From contig NZ_CP059735.1 of assembly GCF_000948975.2 (NCBI RefSeq), positions 5,516,603 through 5,580,602 of the forward strand: a stretch of DNA of 64,000 nucleotides, in the 5' to 3' direction. The stretch comes from Thalassomonas actiniarum (lineage in GTDB: Bacteria > Pseudomonadota > Gammaproteobacteria > Enterobacterales > Alteromonadaceae). This document shows, piece after piece, positions 54,558-61,798 of this stretch. A model generated the notes under the pieces. That model had not been told where the DNA came from and did no database searches. It saw only the letters and a program-made list of their open reading frames with translations. The translations under genes and the position numbers were made by a program. Position 1 is the stretch's first letter. The number at the start of each line of letters is the position of its first letter.

Positions 54558-54715
54558 TTATAGAACAAGAATTAAACTAGCTTAATTTTAAAAATGGCCG
54601 GTTTCAACCACTAAATCAGCAGCCAAGGCCGAAAAGATATGCAATAAAGGGAGTAACCTATGGTTTAGGCAGCAAAGAAAAAATAGAGATAAAACGGACA
54701 GCCACCACCATCCGT

Positions 54716-54859
54716 TTAATCACAGCCGGTTATCATAGACGATTCATCGTTGAGCAAACTCGTTTGCTTACCTTCAAAATAAGCGACGATTAATGACACG
54801 GCTAGCAAACCAACCCCGGGCAGCATCATCAAAATAAATAACATGCTCAAACTGATCAT
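54716..54859 (-). CDS. Tiny single-span membrane protein, second sigma-54 unit
   Basis: A 47-codon frame beginning 14 bases after the stop of the 54874 gene. Residues 5-28 form one hydrophobic helix (MLFILMMLPGVGLLAVSLIVA), followed by a polar tail ending CD. The ribosome site is weak (GTGGGG). Because it follows a sigma-54-promoted gene near the psp operon it resembles the separate PspG unit of enterics in layout, not in sequence. Too short for routine detection. Confidence 0.5.
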   Translation of the reverse strand: MISLSMLFILMMLPGVGLLAVSLIVAYFEGKQTSLLNDESSMITGCD

Positions 54860-54873
54860 AACCACAACCCCAC

Positions 54874-55143
54874 TTATTTTGCGTTAACCTGGACATTGTT
54901 TTTAGCACCGCTGAAATAACCAGTCTGTACCAGTAATTCATTCGCTTTGCTTAGCTCTTGCACCGATAACAGGTTTTTCTTGATCGCCTGGCGATTTTCC
55001 TGCTGCATTTGTTTGTTTAACTGCACGGCATTTTGCTGCATCATATTTTCAACTGCCTGCTTTACTGATACTTCTTCATTGGCTTGTACGGATAAAGAGG
55101 TTAAAAACAAGCCGGTCATCACTACGGTAACTAAAGATTTCAT
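54874..55143 (-). CDS. Small exported helical protein, second sigma-54 unit
   Basis: An 89-residue protein with a signal peptide (ends VQA) and a mature part rich in Gln, Asn and Lys, predicted helical (VENMMQQNAVQLNKQMQQENRQ, in parts). I find no named family. Start at ATG 55143 because GGAG lies seven bases upstream. A sigma-54 promoter is at 55232. With the 96-residue psp-operon protein it forms a pair of small exported proteins under matching promoters. Confidence 0.75.
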   Translation of the reverse strand: MKSLVTVVMTGLFLTSLSVQANEEVSVKQAVENMMQQNAVQLNKQMQQENRQAIKKNLLSVQELSKANELLVQTGYFSGAKNNVQVNAK

Positions 55144-55231
55144 CACTATTCTCCACAAGTCTGTTATTAAAAAAGGTAGCCAAATCAGCTCCCTTTCATT
55201 CGGTATTAATTATTAAGTCGACATAACTATT

Positions 55232-55246
55232 ACAAAGGTTGTGCCA
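55232..55246 (-). promoter_or_regulatory. Sigma-54 promoter of second psp-like unit
   Basis: On the minus strand TGGCACA-ACCT-TTGT, followed by AATAGTTATG. The -24/-12 spacing is exact, and TTGTAATAG is shared with the psp operon promoter at 53452. It lies 89 bases before the 55143 start. Confidence 0.8.
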
Positions 55247-55436
55247 GCAAATGAAAAAAATCATAAAGCCATGATTTTTAATGAAATTTAGTTTTGATAG
55301 CAAATTAAGCTAGAAAAAGAACTAACAAGGAAAGCCATTGAACAGCTGAAAATTAGTGAAAAAAACCATTAATTGGTAAAAATAATGATTAAATAACAAT
55401 GAGGTTATAAAACAGTAAGAAGGGTAGAAGAAATGA

Positions 55437-55478
55437 GATCCCGAATTAGGGATCAGATTTCCCGAAAACGGGAAATCT
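55437..55478. repeat. Two adjacent hairpins downstream of dusA
   Basis: GATCCC-GAATTA-GGGATC (55437-55454) and AGATTTCCCG-AAAA-CGGGAAATCT (55455-55478), the second with a 10-bp perfect stem. They lie 55 bases past the dusA stop with no T-tract. The rest of the 390-base gap is AT-rich without a gene. Confidence 0.75.
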
Positions 55479-55532
55479 CAACCATAAAAAATATTTTCAG
55501 CCACAGACAGAGCCAAATAAATTAATGCTGCT

Positions 55533-56498
55533 TTAATCAAAAGACACTTGGGCGAAAGCATCCCGCAACACTTGACTGTCAGCTCCCGATTTACTTGAGC
55601 TCTCGCTTAAATGACGACGAAACAGCCTGGCGCCGGCAAAACCGTTGCACAGCCCCAACATATGCCTGAGCACATGCCAGGCCCTGCCGCCGTCGCTAAC
55701 ATAACGGTCAATATAATCGGCCATTTCATCGATCACCTGCGCCCGGGTGATCACAGGAGAAGTGCTTTGCCACAGGCTTTGATCTGCCTGTGCCAGCAAA
55801 TAAGGGGTCTGGTAGATTTCCCGGCCGATCATAACACCGTCGAGATGGCCTAAATGCTCATTCGCTTCCGCCAAAGATTTAATCCCGCCATTAATGGAGA
55901 TTTCCAGATCAGCAAAGTCCTGTTTAATCTGATAAACCCGCTGATAATCCAGTGGCGGTATTTCGCGGTTTTGCTTCGGACTCAGGCCGCTTAACCAGGC
56001 TTTTCGCGCATGAATAATAAAATGCTGGCAACCTGCTTGCGAAACTTCGCTGATAAACTGATGCAAAAACTCGTAACTGTCCTGGTCGTCAATACCGATA
56101 CGGGATTTTACCGTGATCGGAATATTCACCGCCGCTTGCATTTGCTCAACACACTGGGCCACCAGGGACGGCTCCGCCATCAAACAGGCACCAAAACGGC
56201 CGTTTTGGACCCGATCCGAAGGGCAGCCGACATTAATATTGATTTCATCATAACCACGCTGCTCGGCAATTTTTGCGCACTCGGTCATGGCAAGCGGATC
56301 ACTGCCTCCCAACTGCAACACCAGTGGATGTTCCTCATCATTAAATGCCAAATACTCCCCTTTGCCAAATAAAATTGCCCCTGTTGTCACCATTTCTGTA
56401 TATAAAACAGTCTTTTTTGACATAGTCCGGTAAAAATAACGACAATGACGATCGGTCCAGTCGAGCATGGGAGCCACGGATAGTTTATGAGAAATCAT
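55533..56498 (-). CDS. dusA: tRNA-dihydrouridine(20/20a) synthase
   Basis: A 321-residue FMN flavoenzyme reducing uridine 20/20a of tRNA. The family layout is clear: SVAPMLDWTDRHCRYFYR at the start, the FMN-site NVGCPSDRVQNGRFGACLM with the catalytic Cys near residue 98, HARKAWLSGLSPKQNREIPPLDY and ISINGGIKS with the phosphate-binding GVMIGREIY. dusA is a known attachment site for islands, but its 5' end here borders ordinary genes. No strong ribosome site before ATG 56498. Confidence 0.97.
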   Translation of the reverse strand: MISHKLSVAPMLDWTDRHCRYFYRTMSKKTVLYTEMVTTGAILFGKGEYLAFNDEEHPLVLQLGGSDPLAMTECAKIAEQRGYDEININVGCPSDRVQNGRFGACLMAEPSLVAQCVEQMQAAVNIPITVKSRIGIDDQDSYEFLHQFISEVSQAGCQHFIIHARKAWLSGLSPKQNREIPPLDYQRVYQIKQDFADLEISINGGIKSLAEANEHLGHLDGVMIGREIYQTPYLLAQADQSLWQSTSPVITRAQVIDEMADYIDRYVSDGGRAWHVLRHMLGLCNGFAGARLFRRHLSESSSKSGADSQVLRDAFAQVSFD

Positions 56499-56641
56499 AT
56501 AGTTAACAAAAAACCTTTAAATTTAAAGCGAGTTCAGGCATTGGAAGTAACAGCTGAAAGTTGGCTAAATTATACGGGATTATAAAGTGCTGAACAAAAA
56601 AATAATAATCTATGATTAAACAAACTATTGCTGCCTATCAC

Positions 56642-57181
56642 TTACTTTATGATCGAAAGAATCTTGCGAAAGTTTTCAATTTTAGAAGTTTTCATCAATT
56701 CAAAAATACACATTTCTAAGCTGGTTAAACGGGCGCCACTATCCCTCATCTTTATTAACGCTAAATCTATATTTGATTGTAAACGAGAGGAAATACAATC
56801 CGAAACCACATCAACTTTAAACCCTTCGTTTAACAAACCTAAAACACTTTGATAAACACAAATATGGGCTTCAATGCCGGCAACCAGCCACTCCTGCCTT
56901 CCCGTGGCTTTAATCGCCTTATTGATCTGTGGTTCAAACATAGCATTAAAATGAAACTTCTCAATTGCATCCGCTCCCTTCATCAATTCAACTATTTCCG
57001 GAACAGTTGCACCTAAGCCTTTGGGATTTTGCTCTAGCCATATAACCGGCATCGCCAGCAATTTACTGCATTGAAGCAATTTTTTGGTATTAGCAAGAAA
57101 TAGCTCACTATGTTGCACCGTCCCGGCTAAACTGCCCTGTATATCCACCAGGATCAGACCGCAATTTTCTTTTTCAAGCAT
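56642..57181 (-). CDS. Isochorismatase-family cysteine hydrolase, A
   Basis: A 179-residue isochorismatase-like hydrolase. The catalytic Asp is in GLILVDIQGSLA near the start and the nucleophile Cys in GIEAHICVYQSVLGLL near residue 110. This group acts on amides (nicotinamide, isochorismate analogues), and small ones on unknown compounds. Start ATG 57181 has GGAGGA before it. It is not related closely to hydrolase B at 57642. Likely a separate unit. Confidence 0.9.
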   Translation of the reverse strand: MLEKENCGLILVDIQGSLAGTVQHSELFLANTKKLLQCSKLLAMPVIWLEQNPKGLGATVPEIVELMKGADAIEKFHFNAMFEPQINKAIKATGRQEWLVAGIEAHICVYQSVLGLLNEGFKVDVVSDCISSRLQSNIDLALIKMRDSGARLTSLEMCIFELMKTSKIENFRKILSIIK

Positions 57182-57264
57182 AAGTCCTCCGCTCCGGGCT
57201 AGAGTAAAATGGCCTTGACCCAATGTAGCACTATTATCACTTACAGCGACACCACTGTATGAGA

Positions 57265-57555
57265 CTAGATACCTTCAAGCACCTCATAAGTGACTATTTC
57301 AGGAGCTTGATTAAGAAAGCTCAGCAGGATGGCAAAATCTCCCTTCTTCTCTCTCCAGCTCAGATAAAGTTCTAAATTTTGCTCTTGCTGCCAATAGGTT
57401 ATGATCATAAATTCACTTTCAGATAAGCATGAAAGCTCGGCGCCGTTATTCCCTGAAAAACTTCTGGTTCCCGGTAGAATTTTTTTAAAAAAAGATAAAA
57501 GCGCTTCTGATTGCCCGGGTTTTGCTTCAAATGCAAATGTTGTCATTCGGCTCAT
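57265..57555 (-). CDS. ABM-domain (antibiotic biosynthesis monooxygenase-like) protein
   Basis: A 96-residue ferredoxin-like-fold protein with the ABM pattern: MTTFAFEAKPGQSEALLSFFKK...CLSESEFMIITYWQQEQNLELYLSWRE (in parts). Such small dimeric enzymes oxidise quinols or aromatic compounds without a cofactor, or bind haem. AGGAA lies seven bases before the ATG. It is flanked by two cysteine hydrolases on the same strand. Confidence 0.75.
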   Translation of the reverse strand: MSRMTTFAFEAKPGQSEALLSFFKKILPGTRSFSGNNGAELSCLSESEFMIITYWQQEQNLELYLSWREKKGDFAILLSFLNQAPEIVTYEVLEGI

Positions 57556-57641
57556 AATATAGTTCCTGATTGATAATCCAAAAACTATTCATCCGGGCTG
57601 ATTAAGGCTATTTACCGGCATCAACCCTTAAGACAACTCTC

Positions 57642-58205
57642 CTACCGGACTAAACTCAGCAAATTTTCGGAACTGTCAACATTACAATAACCGAAACTTA
57701 ATGCCGCCATAAACGCATGATGGACATGATGAGCAGGTACGACTACCCCGTTAAATTCCAGATCCAGCGTTGCGCAAGCATTGTGGGCAACATGGCATTC
57801 ATAACCAAAATCGACAGCAGCACGGGTCACAGCATCTATGCACATATGGCTCATTGCACCAACAATAACCAGTCTTTCGACATTAAGGCGCTGCAAGAGG
57901 CTTTTTAATTCAGTATCGCGAAAACTGTTTATTTGATGCTTCAAAATAACCGGCTCACCTTTAGCCGGGGCTACACTGGTATGAATTTTTGCTCCCTCGG
58001 ATTCAGGCAAAAAGAAAGGCGCATCATGTGAAGGAAATTCATGGCGGACATGAATAACCGGCAACGCCTGCTTACGAAACTCAGCCAGCAGAGCAGCGGC
58101 ATTCGCTGCAGCGGCTTCAGTCGCCGATAACGCCCATTTAGCGCCAGGGTAACTTGCATAATAGTCATTTTGAAAATCAATTAATAATAAAGCTGTATTT
58201 GACAT
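57642..58205 (-). CDS. Isochorismatase-family cysteine hydrolase, B
   Basis: A 187-residue cysteine hydrolase with the catalytic Asp in ALLLIDFQNDYY, Lys near LKHQINSF, and nucleophile Cys in VGAMSHMCIDAVTRAA near residue 118. The start is ATG 58205, six bases after GAGAG; a GTG/ATG reading six bases earlier lacks a ribosome site. It is divergent from an AraC-type regulator, so that regulator probably controls it and a small amide is the likely substrate class. Confidence 0.92.
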   Translation of the reverse strand: MSNTALLLIDFQNDYYASYPGAKWALSATEAAAANAAALLAEFRKQALPVIHVRHEFPSHDAPFFLPESEGAKIHTSVAPAKGEPVILKHQINSFRDTELKSLLQRLNVERLVIVGAMSHMCIDAVTRAAVDFGYECHVAHNACATLDLEFNGVVVPAHHVHHAFMAALSFGYCNVDSSENLLSLVR

Positions 58206-58304
58206 AATCATCTCTCGTGTATTGTTTCAATGTGTTGTTGGCACTATTATGCAAAACACATATCAATCACACCTATGGCGTAACTGCCATAAACCAGTTC
58301 AAAA

Positions 58305-59228
58305 ATGACAAAAAATGTTCATGTCGTTATTATCGACTATCCTAATGCACTGCAAAGTGCAGTACAGGGGTTAAAAGAACTTTTTTTAATCGCTAACCGG
58401 ATAATTGCGGAAAGCCAGCTGGATACCCGGTTTGCAATAACCGTAGCCTGCCCAGAAAAAGAATTGGGAGCTGTCGAACAAAGCGATATCGTTATTCTTC
58501 CTCCCAACTTAGACGGTGATTATTACCGTGCCCCCGAAACCGGATTATTAACATTTCTCAACAACGCCCATCAAAGCGGGGCAATCTTATGTTCAGCCTG
58601 TGCAGGCACCTTTATACTTGCTCAAACAAAGCTTTTAGATCACCGGGCAGCGACCACACATTGGCAGTTGGCAGATAAATTCAATAAGCAATACCCCAAA
58701 GTCTCCCTTAAGATAGAAAGCCTGCTCATTAATGATGGAGATATAATCAGTGCCGGTGGTTTGATGTCGTGGGTCGATCTGGGGCTGGAAATAGTCGCAC
58801 AATTCACCCGGCCACATATCATGCGTACGCTTGGCAAATACCTTATTGTGGATACAGGCAAAAGAGAACAGCGCTATTACGACAGCTTTACCCCCAAACT
58901 CAGCCACGGCAATCAACAGATATTACAAGTCCAGCACTATATACAGGCACATTATAACCAAGCCTTGAATATTGCTATGTTGGCTGCTTTGGCCTGTATG
59001 AGTGAACGCACTTTCCTGCGCCAGTTTACCCAGGCAACAACAATAAAACCTATACAATATATTCAAAGAGTTAGAGTACAAAAGGCATGCGAACTCTTAG
59101 AATCGAGCACACAGAGCTTTGAGCAAATATCCCTGAACATCGGCTATGATGACGTCAATAGTTTTCGTAAAGTTTTCAGTAAAGTCATTGGTCTAAGCCC
59201 GTCAGCTTTTAAAGCCAGATTTGTTTGA
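58305..59228 (+). CDS. GlxA-type AraC-family regulator
   Basis: A 307-residue regulator with an N-terminal DJ-1/PfpI-type domain (SACAGTFILAQTKLLDHRAATTHWQ near residue 95) and a C-terminal AraC double helix-turn-helix (about 205-305; ACMSERTFLRQFTQATT and FEQISLNIGYDDVNSFRKVFSKVIG). It is divergent from hydrolase B across a 99-base gap and probably activates it. Start ATG 58305. Confidence 0.92.
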   Translation: MTKNVHVVIIDYPNALQSAVQGLKELFLIANRIIAESQLDTRFAITVACPEKELGAVEQSDIVILPPNLDGDYYRAPETGLLTFLNNAHQSGAILCSACAGTFILAQTKLLDHRAATTHWQLADKFNKQYPKVSLKIESLLINDGDIISAGGLMSWVDLGLEIVAQFTRPHIMRTLGKYLIVDTGKREQRYYDSFTPKLSHGNQQILQVQHYIQAHYNQALNIAMLAALACMSERTFLRQFTQATTIKPIQYIQRVRVQKACELLESSTQSFEQISLNIGYDDVNSFRKVFSKVIGLSPSAFKARFV

Positions 59229-59627
59229 ATAACTTTTCATGAAAACGGGCCCACTCATTTTCCGTCAGGACAACACCCTAACCAACAGATAATAAGGCCT
59301 TTAACAGAGCCCCCACACAAGAACTAAATAAAAATGATGACAGCTAGGGTTACTTACGGGATAAGAGCCACAAATGATGTCACCGGTTTGATTGGCACCA
59401 GGATACCTTGCAAACAATACTATATAACAATTATCCCGGTAACCCCCCCAGAAATTCAGCACGAATGAGATAATCCCGGTCAATTCCCCTATTCCCGCTC
59501 CCGTGAATTCTTTCCTGATTAATTGACTCTCGCCGACAGTTAGATATAACGTATGAGCTAGACCGATAAGAAATTAAGCGCATCGGTAAAGAGTATATAT
59601 AAATTTTGTTAACACAGGTCAGATCAT
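59229..59627. other. Gap before solute-binding protein gene
   Basis: A 399-base AT-moderate region. A minus-strand frame of 60 residues is present at 59301-59483 but has no ribosome site; I count it as non-coding. No repeat or terminator I can support. Confidence 0.4.
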
Positions 59628-61127
59628 TTGAAGCTAATCACCGCATTGTTGTTCTTTATGCTGGCAAGCGTCCCCGGCTACGCCGAACAAATTTCTATCG
59701 GCGCCGATGAATGGCAGGGATATACCCATAACGACGGCAGCGGCATCTATTTTGAATTGTTAAAAAAAATTTATCCCGACGACCGCTTGAACTTTAAAGT
59801 CGACAGCTTTAACCGCGCCCTGAAGAAATTCGAACAAAACAAGCTGGATATCATTATCGGGGTCTATAAAGAAGACTTAGCACGCGCGCTGTTCCCCAAC
59901 TGGTATCTGGATACCGAATACCCGATCATGGCCTTTTACAACCCCAAGTTGCTCACCATCAACCACTTAAACGACTTTAAACAACTGACCACTTCCTGGC
60001 TCAGGGGTTATGCCTTTAACCGCTACCTGCCGCCATCTAAAAATACCTACCTGATCGACGATATCAAGCTGGGTTTTAAAATGCTGGCCAATCAACGCAT
60101 TGATACCTTTATCGACTATAGCTATAACCTGCCGGATCAATATCAGGGCCAGCTTTCCTCCTTTGAAGTATTGCCGTCACGCCGCATTTATATCGCCTTT
60201 CAGCGTAACCGGCATGGTAAAAAACTGGCATTACAGTTCGATCAAAAAATGGCGCAATTAAGGACGTCGGGAGAGCTGGAAAAATTATTTTCAGATGATT
60301 ATCAGCGCACCGGACTTGCCGATTTTAATCCAGATAAAAATGAAATCATTATTTACACCGATGAAGTCAATGTCTTAAAAGAGCCAAATATAGAACAGTT
60401 AATCCTGGAACCCAGCCTGAACCGTATCCTCAACCTGACGCTGGACTCGCTGGACAATTACCACTTTACCTACAAGGTCATGCATGACTTTTCAAAAATC
60501 TATCAATATAAGCAAAAAGAAAATGTTTGTTTTATCGATATGATCAAAACCCGGCAACGACAGGCGCACTTTGCCTTTAGCCAGCCTTTCTCCCTTTATT
60601 TAGGCCTGCACCTTTACAGCAAAATCCCGCTTAGCGACAAGGAAACCATTCATTTGCCGCAACTCTTTGCCAAGCAAGAGCCGGGAGAAAAGCAACTCAG
60701 ACTGGCGAAGATCAGCGGCAGGAGTTATGGCGAACGCTTAGATCAGCAGCTCAACCTGATCGACCCGGCGCAACGCTACCCGACCCCGGTAGATGCTAAA
60801 ACCGCCTTAAAACAACTCAATAACGGCCGCTTTGAACTCCTGATAGAGTACCCTTCCGAGGTTGACTTTTACTGGCCGCAAATCAGCAAGGAAAAAATAT
60901 ACAGCTACGCTATCAAAGGAGCCGACAGTTATCTTTTAGGGCACATGATGTGTGCAAAATCGGCGAAAACCGCGCAACTGATTAATGATTTTAATTTATC
61001 ACTAAAAAAGCGTATCCCCACCCAGGCCTTTTACCAGATGCAATCGCAAGGAGTGGCAAAAAGCAATCAAAGCGAGTTTACCCGCTATTTCAACCAGGTA
61101 TTTCTAAATACCCCCCAAGCGCAATAA
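59628..61127 (+). CDS. Doubled transporter substrate-binding (SBP_bac_3-like) protein
   Basis: A 499-residue periplasmic protein with a signal peptide (ends GYA). Residues about 20-230 form one bacterial extracellular solute-binding domain (IGADEWQGYTHNDGSGIYFELLKKIYP). Residues about 235-470 form a second similar domain (NEIIIYTDEVNVLKEPNIEQLILEP, then CFIDMIKTRQRQAHFAFSQPFSLYLGLHLYSK). No transporter membrane genes are nearby, so it may be a sensor or scavenger input. Start is TTG; the AGGTCAG ribosome region is weak. Confidence 0.78.
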   Translation: MKLITALLFFMLASVPGYAEQISIGADEWQGYTHNDGSGIYFELLKKIYPDDRLNFKVDSFNRALKKFEQNKLDIIIGVYKEDLARALFPNWYLDTEYPIMAFYNPKLLTINHLNDFKQLTTSWLRGYAFNRYLPPSKNTYLIDDIKLGFKMLANQRIDTFIDYSYNLPDQYQGQLSSFEVLPSRRIYIAFQRNRHGKKLALQFDQKMAQLRTSGELEKLFSDDYQRTGLADFNPDKNEIIIYTDEVNVLKEPNIEQLILEPSLNRILNLTLDSLDNYHFTYKVMHDFSKIYQYKQKENVCFIDMIKTRQRQAHFAFSQPFSLYLGLHLYSKIPLSDKETIHLPQLFAKQEPGEKQLRLAKISGRSYGERLDQQLNLIDPAQRYPTPVDAKTALKQLNNGRFELLIEYPSEVDFYWPQISKEKIYSYAIKGADSYLLGHMMCAKSAKTAQLINDFNLSLKKRIPTQAFYQMQSQGVAKSNQSEFTRYFNQVFLNTPQAQ

Positions 61128-61241
61128 CCCTTCGGCAGTAACAGCTCTGCCAAAACCAGCTCAGACCAGTTTATAGCCAGCGCTATTTTGCAGCAGCGCA
61201 CTCATATGATAAACTGAGGCAAACTCTCAAACGATAACGAT

Positions 61242-61676
61242 ATGGCTATTCAGGGACTACTACTACAAGCTCAACAAGTGTGCCAGCAACGGGGCGCCCG
61301 GTTGACAAAAATTCGCGAACAAGTCTTTTTGCTGCTTGCCGAACATGACGGTGCCGTCGGCGCCTATGAATTGCTGGAGGAACTGAAAGCCATAGATCCG
61401 GCAGCCAAACCCGCCACCATCTACCGGGCGCTGGACTTCCTCAGCAAGCAGGGGTTTGTCCATAAAATAGAATCTATTAATGCCTTTGTGATGTGCCACC
61501 ATTTCAGCGAATGCAACCACCCGGTACAACTGCTGATCTGCGATGAATGCGGCCATGTGGAAGAAATTCAGTCAAACAATTTTGACCTGGCATTACGCTC
61601 TATGGCGGACGCCAGCGGTTTCAATATCAGCCACCAAATCGTCGAGGCCCACGGCACCTGCCAGGCATGTAATTAA
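61242..61676 (+). CDS. Fur-family regulator, Zur-like
   Basis: A 144-residue metal-responsive repressor. The winged helix has TKIREQVFLLLAEHDGAVGAYELLEEL and KPATIYRALDFLSKQGFVHKI; the dimer domain has CHHFSECNHPVQLLICDECGHVEE with the C-x-x-C zinc site and a second C-x-x-C at the end (GTCQACN). The lack of a long His-rich tail and the C-terminal cysteines fit Zur rather than Fur. No zinc uptake genes lie in the window. Confidence 0.87.
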   Translation: MAIQGLLLQAQQVCQQRGARLTKIREQVFLLLAEHDGAVGAYELLEELKAIDPAAKPATIYRALDFLSKQGFVHKIESINAFVMCHHFSECNHPVQLLICDECGHVEEIQSNNFDLALRSMADASGFNISHQIVEAHGTCQACN

Positions 61677-61798
61677 GAGAGCATAATTTAACTATTTATA
61701 AACTATTTTTATGAGTTAATAAGGCGTGTCAGCCACCAGACCATATCAAAAGAATATGGCGTTATAAATAATCATCCACCACGTTAACCAGGACATCC

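Noticed and set aside
59301-59483. A 60-codon minus-strand frame before the solute-binding gene
   Set aside because: TTG start without a ribosome site and no recognisable domain.
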